Origin: Fulvivirgaceae bacterium JP3-4
GTDB taxonomy: Bacteria; Bacteroidota; Bacteroidia; Cytophagales; Cyclobacteriaceae
DNA length: 64,000 bases
Direction: 5' to 3'
NCBI GenBank assembly: GCA_029309925.1
Contig: JARKND010000005.1
Coordinates: 1,674,001-1,738,000 of the forward strand
Both the position numbers and the translations under genes were made by a program. How positions within the stretch are numbered: position 1 is the first letter of the stretch; every line of letters starts with the position of its first letter. Below, in pieces: positions 8,426-16,998 of this stretch. Under the pieces are notes generated by a model that searched no databases, was not told the DNA's origin, and worked only from the letters and a program-made list of their open reading frames with translations.

Positions 8426-10276
8426 ATGCGAATCTTGCTTGTCATCGCTATTCTGTGGTGCTATCAGAATGCCTTCTCAAAAACATCAGCAATTATTGAA
8501 GATCAAAAGACGATCTATCATGTCAGGAGCCGCGGTAGTTTTGCCATTTCAGAGTATTCAAGAATAAAAATTCTTGATGAGAATGGATACGACTATGCCG
8601 TCTTTCACGACTACTATGACAAATTCAGACGCATTACATCTGTCAAGCTAACAATTATTGATGCTGCCGGGAATCGCGTAAAGAGGTTAAATCGCGGGGA
8701 TGCCCTTGATGTCATGTTTAATGACTCATATGAATTAGGCGATTCGAGAAGACTGATCCTCGATCCGAAGTATCGAAATTTTCCTTTCACCGTTGAGCTC
8801 GAAGTTGAAATTGACTATGCAACTTTTTTGGACTTTCCACTATGGGTGCCGCGCGCTGGAAATGATGTGGAGGTCAAGTCCGCACAGCTAATCTTAGAGC
8901 ACTACTACGGATTTGAATTCCGTTCTGAGCAAATCAATGGCATTGGCGAACCAACTGTCGGATTTGATAAGAATGTGAAAACCCTGACGTGGACTGTAAC
9001 AAACTTGCCGGCCATCCCGGAGACACTTAATGCAAGATTGTTTTTTGATGAGCAGCCACAAGTGAAGGTAACACCGATTGAATTCAACCTTGATAATCAA
9101 TGGGGAAGTTTCAGAACATGGGCAAGCTTCGGAGAATGGTTTTTGAGACTCAACAACGGCCGCGACAAGATTTCTCCCGAGACGATTAAAGTTCTCAACG
9201 AACTGAAATCAAGCGCGGGATCACAACACGAACTTGTGCGCAGTGTATACGAGTACATGCAAAAGAAAACACGTTATATTTCCATTCAGCTCGGAATTGG
9301 TGGCTTCCAGAGCATTCCGGCAGATGAGGTTGAAAGATTGGGTTATGGCGACTGCAAAGCGCTCACCAATTATATGATGGCGATGCTGAAGCAACTTGAC
9401 ATCAAATCAAATTATGTGCTCGTGCAGGCGGGAGGAAACGCACGCGATGTGTCTTTTGGTACTCCGAGTAATCAATTCAATCATGTTTTCTTAGCTGTTC
9501 CAATGGGCAAGGATACAATCTGGCTCGAATGCACGAGTCAGCAGTCACCTGCTTCTTACCTCGGGACTTTCACGGACGACCGGCATGTGTTGTGGGTGGA
9601 CGAGAACAAGAGCAAGATTATTCGCACACCAGCCTATAAAGCGGACGAAAACAAACGTCTCACCAGCGCTATCGCAAACTTCGATGAGGCAGGAGATGCT
9701 AAAATAACTCTGGACGTCAAGGAAACCGGAGCTTTCTACAACAACATCATGGCGTATCAGCACCTCACGAAATCCCGACAAGAAGCATACAATTACTCGA
9801 AATTCAACTACAAAGATTTTACAATCACACGATTTGATTTCACGACCCCCGCACCTGGCGAACCACTCTTGCAGCTCAGTTATGAGATGAATGTTCAGGG
9901 CCTCGCCAAATCCGTTGGCGGTAAGTTGCTTGTCCCCGCGAATCTAGTTGCATCGATTGAAAATGAAATTACGTATGATGTGCAGAATAAAAAAACGGAA
10001 GTGCGCAGAGCCTTTACTATAGAAGATAACGTAATCGTTTCCGTGCCGGAGAATTACTGGGCAGACGGCATTCCACTCCCGGTAAGCGAAAAATCTCAAT
10101 TTGGAACGCTGGATATTACAATTACCGCTCACCAGACGAATCAATTCAGGATTTCGCGAAAACTTGTGGTGAAAAAGGGCCTGTATCGTGGAGAGCAATT
10201 TGATAAATTTTACGAGTTTGTAAGAAAGCTTAAATCGCAGGAGCAGACCAAAATTGTGCTACAATCAAAGACCTGA
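8426..10276 (+). CDS. DUF3857 / transglutaminase-like protein
   Basis: Protein of 616 residues with a signal peptide (about residues 1-18). Same architecture as the gene just upstream: DUF3857 (about residues 30-240), transglutaminase-like core, and a C-terminal beta domain. Here the catalytic Cys is present (Cys310 in GYGDCKALTNYM) with His353 (NQFNHVFLAVP); the third position is Glu (WLECTSQQSP) where many relatives have Asp. Possible activities in this fold are protein cross-linking, deamidation or proteolysis; none is demonstrated for this subfamily as far as I know. The one-base gap to its upstream paralogue and the 60-base gap to the receptor gene suggest one operon. Confidence 0.87.
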   Translation: MRILLVIAILWCYQNAFSKTSAIIEDQKTIYHVRSRGSFAISEYSRIKILDENGYDYAVFHDYYDKFRRITSVKLTIIDAAGNRVKRLNRGDALDVMFNDSYELGDSRRLILDPKYRNFPFTVELEVEIDYATFLDFPLWVPRAGNDVEVKSAQLILEHYYGFEFRSEQINGIGEPTVGFDKNVKTLTWTVTNLPAIPETLNARLFFDEQPQVKVTPIEFNLDNQWGSFRTWASFGEWFLRLNNGRDKISPETIKVLNELKSSAGSQHELVRSVYEYMQKKTRYISIQLGIGGFQSIPADEVERLGYGDCKALTNYMMAMLKQLDIKSNYVLVQAGGNARDVSFGTPSNQFNHVFLAVPMGKDTIWLECTSQQSPASYLGTFTDDRHVLWVDENKSKIIRTPAYKADENKRLTSAIANFDEAGDAKITLDVKETGAFYNNIMAYQHLTKSRQEAYNYSKFNYKDFTITRFDFTTPAPGEPLLQLSYEMNVQGLAKSVGGKLLVPANLVASIENEITYDVQNKKTEVRRAFTIEDNVIVSVPENYWADGIPLPVSEKSQFGTLDITITAHQTNQFRISRKLVVKKGLYRGEQFDKFYEFVRKLKSQEQTKIVLQSKT

Positions 10277-10336
10277 TGTGGTCAACGTTCATAGATTTGC
10301 CTGCTTATATTGCGATATTTGAAAAAGGCATTGGTT

Positions 10337-12250
10337 ATGTGGCGTACGTGTTTTCTAATAATTCTGCTTCTTCTGTCAATCAAGGGTTTGTGTCAGCAGC
10401 CTGTCACGATCGATGACTCGATTGACGAGCGCGATTTCATGGCCAAAGACCTTCATATTTTTCTTGACTCGACATCGCACATCCAGTTTTCAGAGATTGC
10501 AACTCCGCCATTCGCCAGGCGGTTTACGCGTGATTCAACTTATCAGAATGCCGACTTTAAGGAAAATGCTGCGTACTGGATAAAAATTCCAATCCGCCAC
10601 AGTCCTTATTCTAAGAAGGTATGGCTGCTTGAATTTTACGATCAAACCATCGATCATCTTGATGCATACGTTCCACGCGAGGATGGAACATACGAGCGCT
10701 TCAGCATGGGCGACCAACAGGATTTTTCCAAGCGTGTGATGCCCCACAAAAATTTTGAGGTTGCACTCAACATGCAATCTGATACCGTGATGAATTATTA
10801 TTTCAGGGTACAGTCACATGAGTTCGCGGATATACGGCTCGCTGTACGCAGCGTCAACCGCTTTGTTTACTATGCCCTGAACGAATATTTTCTTTTTGGC
10901 ACACTGTACGGTATGGTGATCATCATCGCGCTGTACAATTTCCTGGTTTTCCTGGCCATCCGGGAGATCAAAAACATTTATTACATTTTATACATACTCA
11001 GCGTTGCCGCTTACGCGATGAGTTATGATGGGATCGGTTTTCAATATTTATGGCCCAGGCATCCTGAGTGGAATAATTACGCTGTAGGCTTCACGTTGTA
11101 CTCGGTCATCTTGTGGGGACTTGTTTTCACCCGAAGATTTCTGGTAACGCGCGCGAATGCCCCGAAACTTGACAAGGCATTGTATTGGGCCATAATCATC
11201 CGTTCGGTATATTTCCTGGTGGAAGTATTCTTATTTCCCAAGCTGCTTACTATTCGGACGATCGAGATCATTCCGCTGTCGCTTATTTTTTACACGGGTA
11301 TTACTGTATGGAATAGGGGATATCGGCCCGCACGATTCTTCGTCATCGCGTACGGAATTCTGTTCACAGGTTTCTTCATCAGAACACTTGTGTATTTTGA
11401 TATTCTCCCGTTCACCACACCGCTCCACTATAGTCTTCACTTCAGCTTCGTTCTTGAAATGCTGTTCCTCACATTCGCCCTTGGCGACAGGATCCGGATC
11501 CTCAAAAACATGAGAGACCGGGCACTCAAGCGTATCATCCATCAGCATGAAGTAAACATGAAGCTGAAAGATAAGGTGACACGCGAGCTTGAGGAAAAGG
11601 TGACCGAGCGTACGGTCGAGTTGAATAAAAAGAACGCGGAGCTCGAAGAGATCAATATGAAGCTGGCAAGGCAGTCATCCGAAATCAACCAGATCAATTC
11701 GATTCTCGATCTTGACAACTGGAAGCTGAAAAACAGTATCAAGGAAGTGCTGAACGAGCGGCTGATGGAAAAAACGATGGACTACAAGCAATTCCAAACC
11801 TTATATCCCGACAGTCTCGCCTGCTACAGATTCCTCGAAACCTTAAAGTGGCAACACGCATTCCACTGCCGCAAGTGCACGAACGAAAAGTATTTTGACG
11901 GGACACACAAGTTCAGCAGACGCTGCACTCGCTGCGGTTATAACGAATCGATTACCGCGTTCACGATATTTCACAGCATCAAATTTCCGATCGAGAAGGC
12001 GTTCTACATCGCCTACCTGACCGTGACGGGCAAAAAGGATTACACGCTGGAGAAACTCGCCCACGATCTGGATCTGCGGGTCAACACGGTCTGGGGATTC
12101 AGGCACAAAGTGGCGGAACGCATCTCGGAGCTTGAATCGCACGGAAAGAAGCCATCAGCTTCACGATGGGAGGATGTGATTATCTTTCACGAGGATGCCC
12201 CCGCCCGGGTGACGTCAAAAAAATATAAAGCATTCAAATCCGAAGCTTAA
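10337..12250 (+). CDS. 7TMR-DISM receptor fused to a transposase-type zinc ribbon and HTH
   Basis: Protein of 637 residues. In order: signal peptide (about 1-19); extracellular 7TMR-DISMED2-like beta domain (about 25-175); seven membrane segments (about 182-385), typical of the 7TMR-DISM family; a long coiled coil (about 395-490); then a C-terminal cytoplasmic module like the N-terminus of IS1595/ISXO2 transposases. That module has a YPDSLACYRFLETLKW lead-in, a zinc ribbon with C511-x2-C514 and C530-x2-C533, the ITAFTIFHSIKFPIEKAF segment, and a helix-turn-helix at about 569-596. No DDE catalytic domain follows. I infer a membrane-bound, dimerising DNA-binding sensor. The ATG at 10337 is preceded by AAAAAGG; a TTG at 10310 in the same frame would add nine residues. 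It lies between the DUF3857 pair and the glucan locus. Confidence 0.85.
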   Translation: MWRTCFLIILLLLSIKGLCQQPVTIDDSIDERDFMAKDLHIFLDSTSHIQFSEIATPPFARRFTRDSTYQNADFKENAAYWIKIPIRHSPYSKKVWLLEFYDQTIDHLDAYVPREDGTYERFSMGDQQDFSKRVMPHKNFEVALNMQSDTVMNYYFRVQSHEFADIRLAVRSVNRFVYYALNEYFLFGTLYGMVIIIALYNFLVFLAIREIKNIYYILYILSVAAYAMSYDGIGFQYLWPRHPEWNNYAVGFTLYSVILWGLVFTRRFLVTRANAPKLDKALYWAIIIRSVYFLVEVFLFPKLLTIRTIEIIPLSLIFYTGITVWNRGYRPARFFVIAYGILFTGFFIRTLVYFDILPFTTPLHYSLHFSFVLEMLFLTFALGDRIRILKNMRDRALKRIIHQHEVNMKLKDKVTRELEEKVTERTVELNKKNAELEEINMKLARQSSEINQINSILDLDNWKLKNSIKEVLNERLMEKTMDYKQFQTLYPDSLACYRFLETLKWQHAFHCRKCTNEKYFDGTHKFSRRCTRCGYNESITAFTIFHSIKFPIEKAFYIAYLTVTGKKDYTLEKLAHDLDLRVNTVWGFRHKVAERISELESHGKKPSASRWEDVIIFHEDAPARVTSKKYKAFKSEA

Positions 12251-12261
12251 AATCTGTTGTT

Positions 12262-12299
12262 TTTTAACCGTAACGGAGTCAGTGCCATTACGGGTAAAA
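12262..12299. repeat. Imperfect inverted repeat downstream of the receptor gene
   Basis: Arms 12262-12276 and 12285-12299 pair at 13 of 15 positions around an 8-base loop (TTTTAACCGTAACGG against CCATTACGGGTAAAA). It sits 12 bases after the receptor stop and about 190 bases before susC. It could be a terminator (weak U tract on the plus strand) or an operator for the adjacent DNA-binding receptor. A small hairpin GTGTT-AAA-AACAC follows near 12348-12362. Confidence 0.5.
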
Positions 12300-12486
12300 C
12301 CTCCTGAAATCGTTTGAAATCAATGTTTTTTTTCTGGAAAATCCGCGTGTGTTAAAAACACCGTGCCATGGGTTATTTGAGCCGATTTCGCACAATTTTT
12401 TGAGGTAAAAGCTTGCGTCATCATAAATTAATCTTCGCGGAGGAGCTGATTTTCCGCAGATCCAGCGGTCACCTGAACGTGAAATT

Positions 12487-15453
12487 ATGATGCGAAAAGT
12501 TACTACCTATTTGATTTTCACCCTCTTACCCATGTTTGCCATGGCACAAACCCGAACGGTGACGGGCACGGTTACGTCTCAAACCGACAACCAACCCCTG
12601 CCGGGTGTGAGTGTTGTAGTCAAAGGGACTGCAAGAGGCACTGTAACAGATGTCGATGGGAAATTTTCAATCGACATGGGGCCGGATGAAACGGCTCTCG
12701 ATTTCTCTTACATCGGTTTTGCAACTCAATCTGTTACTGTCGGACAGCAAACACAAGTAGTTGTGGTGCTTGCCGAAGATGCGCAACAGCTGGATGAAGT
12801 TGTCGTCATTGGTTATGGAACAGTTCGTAAGTCGGATTTGACCGGCTCCGTTTCAGGTATCCGTGGTAACGACTTAACAAGAATTCCCGCAGCGTCACCG
12901 GTTCAGGCGCTCCAGGGCAGGCTGCCTGGCGTGCAGGTTTCGAGCAACTCAGGTGCACCCGGATCTGGTGCAACGGTGAGGATACGGGGCGTTGGAACGT
13001 TTGGTAATGCAAATCCGATTTTCGTTGTCGATGGAGTTATTGTAGAGAATATTGATTTCCTGAACTCCGGGGACATTGAATCGATGGAGGTGCTGAAGGA
13101 TGCTTCAGCGACTACCATCTACGGCTCTCGCGGTGCGAATGGTGTGATCATGGTAACAACCAAGCAAGGTAAGCTGGGTCAGCAGGCTCCCAGCATCAAC
13201 ATTTCAGCTGACTATAGTATCCAGCGTCTGCAAAAGAAGATAGATCTTTTAAACGGCCGCGAATTTGCCATCATCAGCAACGAAATCAATCCGGGCACTT
13301 TCAATAATATAGATGCAGTGCCCAACACAGATTGGCAGGATCAGATCTTTCAGGAGGCACCTATGCAGAACTACCAGGTGTCTGCAACGGGAGCGTCAGA
13401 AAAAAGCCAGTATTATATCGGTTTCGGCTACTTTAATCAGGAAGGAATCATCGCCAAGTCGAATTATGAGCGTGTTACACTGAAGTTTAACAACACCTAT
13501 CATTTTAACAAGGCGATAAGAATCGGTGCAAACCTGGCGATCACGCCTTCAAAGCAACAGAACACTGCTGGTGGAGCACCATTCGGTGTATATCGCGCAC
13601 AGCCAACCATTGCGCCTTATCGTTCTGATGGAAGTTATTCACCGGTACCGGGCGTGGGTAATCCGCTTGCGGACATCGAGTATACCAACAATTTTGTGAA
13701 CAGCCTTCGGTCCGTTAACAATGTTTTTGGAGAAGTGGATATTCTTAAAGGGTTGACATTTAAATCAAGCCTTGGCGTGGAAGTGGAGTATCGCAAAGGC
13801 AAGGCGTTTACTCCGGAATTCTTTGTTAATCCAACGCAACAAAACTCCATGAGCAGACTGTCGAAAGGAAACGCTGAGCGTGTTTCCTGGATATGGGAAA
13901 ACACGTTGAACTTCATGCGTGATATTGGCAAGCATCGCTTCAACGCGGTTGTTGGATACACCATGCAGGAATCGTCATCTGAGGATTTTAGCATCGGTGC
14001 GGAAAATATTTTGCGCGATGATGCAAATTTCTGGTACATCAACCCAGACAATATCAACCCAGGCACGGTCGCCAACAACGTAGACATTCAGCAGAATTAC
14101 AGTATTCTTTCTTATCTCGGAAGGATCAATTACACCTATGACAATCGCTACCTCATCACGGCCACTTTCCGTTCGGATGGCTCTTCGAAGTTTGCCGAGA
14201 ATAACCGGTTTGCTTCCTTCCCGGCTTTTGCATTGGGTTGGAATGTAATCAATGAGTCATTCATGGAAGGAGTGGAGCTGCTGAGCAATGCGAAAATCCG
14301 GGCAAGTTGGGGTATCGTTGGGAACGAAAAAATTCCGTACAGCAGAAGATTTTCACGTGTTGAGAATGGATGGGGTGCGGTGTTTGGTGTCAGCGAGGTG
14401 GTTTATCCGGGCTCTTCGTATGGCGTATCAGGAAACCCAAACCTCCAGTGGGAGAGCACCTATCAGACAGATGTTGGGCTAGAGCTTGGCTTCATGGAAG
14501 ACAAGCTGACAATTGAAATCGACTACTACAATAAGAACACGAGAGATATACTTGTTGATTTGCCTGTGGCAGGGTATCTGGGGAATGGTGAAGGTGCACG
14601 TATAACATACAATGCCGCTGATGTTGTGAATAGCGGATTGGAATACAGTGCAACATGGGAGGAAGAGCGGGATGACTTCCGTTATCGCATCGGTTTGATC
14701 GGTACTTCAATACGAAACGAGGTTAAGAAGGTTTTCGGCACTGGTGATACGGGCGACTACCTCACAGGTCTTGACGGTGTTACCCGCACCACGCCTGGTC
14801 GTGAGATGGGAGAGTTCTATGGATACGTTGTTGATGGAATTTTTCAAAATCAGGCTGAACTCAATGCATATCCTCACTTGTCGCAGGCTGGCGTAGGCGA
14901 CATCCGCTTCCGCGATGTGAACGGTGATGGCGTCCTCAATTCTGACGATCGGACATATATTGGTTCGGCTATTCCTGATTTCCTTTATGGCGCAAATCTT
15001 GAACTCGGATTCAAGGCTTTTGATCTTGCCGCAGACTTCCAGGGACAGCTCGGTAATGACATCTATAATCAGAAGGAGACTGTCCGCCCGGATTTTTACA
15101 ATTTTGAACAGCACGTGTTTAATCGCTGGCGTGGTGAAGGTACAAGCAATACGGAACCTCGCGCTACTGCAGGAGGATACAACTGGCTCGCATCAACGCG
15201 CTTCGTTCAGGATGGATCTTTCTTCCGTCTGCGCAGCATCACGCTAGGGTATAACCTTCCCGCTAATGTTGCAAAAAAAGCCAGCATGAAGTCTGCGCGG
15301 GTATATCTCCGCGGAACAAACGTCTTTACCATTACAGATTTCAACGGCTACTCTCCTGAGATTCCCGCAGGAAATCCCATTGAAGGAGGAATCGATCGCA
15401 GCACGTATCCGGTGACTGCAGTTTATTCCGTTGGACTAAATGTGACTTTTTAA
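12487..15453 (+). CDS. SusC-like TonB-linked outer-membrane transporter
   Basis: Protein of 988 residues with a signal peptide ending near AMAQ. A carboxypeptidase-regulatory-like domain follows (about 22-110, VTGTVTSQTDNQPLPGVSVVVKG), then the plug domain (DEVVVIGYGTVRKSDLTGSV, and later SGAPGSGATVRIRG and DATTIYG-type motifs), then the 22-strand barrel ending in a C-terminal aromatic residue (LNVTF). SusC proteins form the pore that imports oligosaccharides bound by the SusD lid, driven by TonB. The susD gene follows after 12 bases. The linked GH144 and GH3 enzymes suggest beta-1,2-glucan fragments as cargo. First gene of the locus; its promoter should lie within 12300-12480. Confidence 0.95.
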   Translation: MMRKVTTYLIFTLLPMFAMAQTRTVTGTVTSQTDNQPLPGVSVVVKGTARGTVTDVDGKFSIDMGPDETALDFSYIGFATQSVTVGQQTQVVVVLAEDAQQLDEVVVIGYGTVRKSDLTGSVSGIRGNDLTRIPAASPVQALQGRLPGVQVSSNSGAPGSGATVRIRGVGTFGNANPIFVVDGVIVENIDFLNSGDIESMEVLKDASATTIYGSRGANGVIMVTTKQGKLGQQAPSINISADYSIQRLQKKIDLLNGREFAIISNEINPGTFNNIDAVPNTDWQDQIFQEAPMQNYQVSATGASEKSQYYIGFGYFNQEGIIAKSNYERVTLKFNNTYHFNKAIRIGANLAITPSKQQNTAGGAPFGVYRAQPTIAPYRSDGSYSPVPGVGNPLADIEYTNNFVNSLRSVNNVFGEVDILKGLTFKSSLGVEVEYRKGKAFTPEFFVNPTQQNSMSRLSKGNAERVSWIWENTLNFMRDIGKHRFNAVVGYTMQESSSEDFSIGAENILRDDANFWYINPDNINPGTVANNVDIQQNYSILSYLGRINYTYDNRYLITATFRSDGSSKFAENNRFASFPAFALGWNVINESFMEGVELLSNAKIRASWGIVGNEKIPYSRRFSRVENGWGAVFGVSEVVYPGSSYGVSGNPNLQWESTYQTDVGLELGFMEDKLTIEIDYYNKNTRDILVDLPVAGYLGNGEGARITYNAADVVNSGLEYSATWEEERDDFRYRIGLIGTSIRNEVKKVFGTGDTGDYLTGLDGVTRTTPGREMGEFYGYVVDGIFQNQAELNAYPHLSQAGVGDIRFRDVNGDGVLNSDDRTYIGSAIPDFLYGANLELGFKAFDLAADFQGQLGNDIYNQKETVRPDFYNFEQHVFNRWRGEGTSNTEPRATAGGYNWLASTRFVQDGSFFRLRSITLGYNLPANVAKKASMKSARVYLRGTNVFTITDFNGYSPEIPAGNPIEGGIDRSTYPVTAVYSVGLNVTF

Positions 15454-15465
15454 CCGAATTGTAAT

Positions 15466-16968
15466 ATGACAATGAGAAAACAATTCAAAAGATCTTCGCT
15501 CTTCGCAGGCCTTACGTTCTTATTTATTTTTGGCTGCGCTGATTTTCTTGAGAAACCACTCCAAGGTGAGTTGACCGCAGAAACTTTCCCAACGACTGAA
15601 GGTGATGCATTACTTGCCACCAACGCGGTTTATAATATCCTGCGCGTTAACAGCTATCACCAGGGGCTCTTCCCGATACTAGACATCATGTCTGATGATG
15701 CGAGAAAAGGCAGTAACCCGGATGACGCTGCTGCAACGGTCGGGCCATACGATATTTTCCAGCATGTGCCCACTGAGGGAAATATCAGCCGTTGGTGGAA
15801 TACGCTCTATGAGGGAGTGAAGCGGGCCAACGTTGTGATTGAAAAAGTGCCATTGATCGCCATGGACGATGGATTAAAAAATCGATATGTCGGTGAAGCA
15901 AAGTTCTTACGTGCACTTTTCTACTTCGACCTTGTTCGGGCCTGGGGAGGTGTTCCTCTTGTGACGAGCACCACACCTGCACTTGATCAAACACGCGCAA
16001 CAAAAGAAGCAGTGTATGACCTCATTGAAGCTGATCTACTAAGTGCGATAGCAACGCTTCCCGAAAAATCTCAACTTGCCGCTGCGGACATCGGACGCGC
16101 AACGAAAGGCGCTGCACGCGGTATTCTTGCAAAAGTGTATTTGTTCCAGGGTGATTTTCCCAATGCAGAAAAGTATGCGCTGGAGGTTATCAACTCAGGG
16201 CAGGGATATGCGCTCGAAGCAAATTTTGAAGATGCAAACAGCGAGAACGGAAGGCATGGAGTAGAATCTCTTTTTGAGATTGGAGCGCTTCCGTTTGAAA
16301 ACATTGTTCAGGGCGGAAATCAATATGCCAACGTGCAAGGCGTACGTGGCACTCCAAACCGCGGCTGGGGATTTAACAGACCTTCTCAGGACCTGCAGAC
16401 TTCTTTCGAACCCAATGATCCGCGTCTCGATGCCACCGTAATCTACCTTGGTGAAGTGTTGGATGGCGTTACAATCGCTGGTGATGCGAGTACTCCCGAT
16501 GAAACACTCGATGCCAACGGAAACACGATTGAAATCGAATGTTACAATCAAAAAGTTTGGACACCTGGTGCAAACGTACCTACGCAATTCAATCACAACA
16601 GAAGAATTCTTCGCTATGCTGATGTGCTGCTAATGGCTGCTGAAGCATCGAACGAAAATAATAAGCCAGCGCAGGCGTTAACATACCTGAATCAAGTTCG
16701 TGCACGCGCGCGTGCGGGCAATCCTGCGATTCTACCTGACATTGCCGTTACCGGCCAGGCTGCACTTCGGGACATCATCTTCAACGAACGCAGGCATGAA
16801 CTGGCTCTCGAAGGTCACCGCTTTTGGGATTTGATCCGAACCGGCCGCGCAGCGACTGAGCTCGGTTCGCTGGGCTTCGTTGCTGGAAAGCATGAGTTGT
16901 TGCCGATTCCACAGATCGAGATTGACCTCACGCAGAAACGAATTCAGCAAAACCCCAACTGGGAATAA
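15466..16968 (+). CDS. SusD/RagB family outer-membrane lipoprotein
   Basis: Protein of 500 residues with a lipoprotein signal; the lipobox Cys is residue 24 (FIFGC). The body shows the SusD pattern: TPR-like helices early, GEAKFLRALFYFDLVRAWGGVP near the middle, and the C-terminal RRHELALEGHRFWDLIRTGRA block ending in LPIPQIEIDLTQKRIQQNPNW. SusD binds glycan at the surface and closes over the SusC barrel. It follows susC by 12 bases and precedes the LamG lipoprotein by 30 bases, so the three should be one transcript. Confidence 0.95.
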   Translation: MTMRKQFKRSSLFAGLTFLFIFGCADFLEKPLQGELTAETFPTTEGDALLATNAVYNILRVNSYHQGLFPILDIMSDDARKGSNPDDAAATVGPYDIFQHVPTEGNISRWWNTLYEGVKRANVVIEKVPLIAMDDGLKNRYVGEAKFLRALFYFDLVRAWGGVPLVTSTTPALDQTRATKEAVYDLIEADLLSAIATLPEKSQLAAADIGRATKGAARGILAKVYLFQGDFPNAEKYALEVINSGQGYALEANFEDANSENGRHGVESLFEIGALPFENIVQGGNQYANVQGVRGTPNRGWGFNRPSQDLQTSFEPNDPRLDATVIYLGEVLDGVTIAGDASTPDETLDANGNTIEIECYNQKVWTPGANVPTQFNHNRRILRYADVLLMAAEASNENNKPAQALTYLNQVRARARAGNPAILPDIAVTGQAALRDIIFNERRHELALEGHRFWDLIRTGRAATELGSLGFVAGKHELLPIPQIEIDLTQKRIQQNPNWE

Positions 16969-16998
16969 TCAAAGAACAACGTTAACCCTTAATAAATT

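Noticed and set aside
11783-12140. An insertion sequence at the 3' end of the receptor gene
   Set aside because: The zinc ribbon-HTH part is in one frame with the receptor, no DDE domain, no terminal inverted repeats and no second ORF follow; it is a domain fusion rather than an inserted element.
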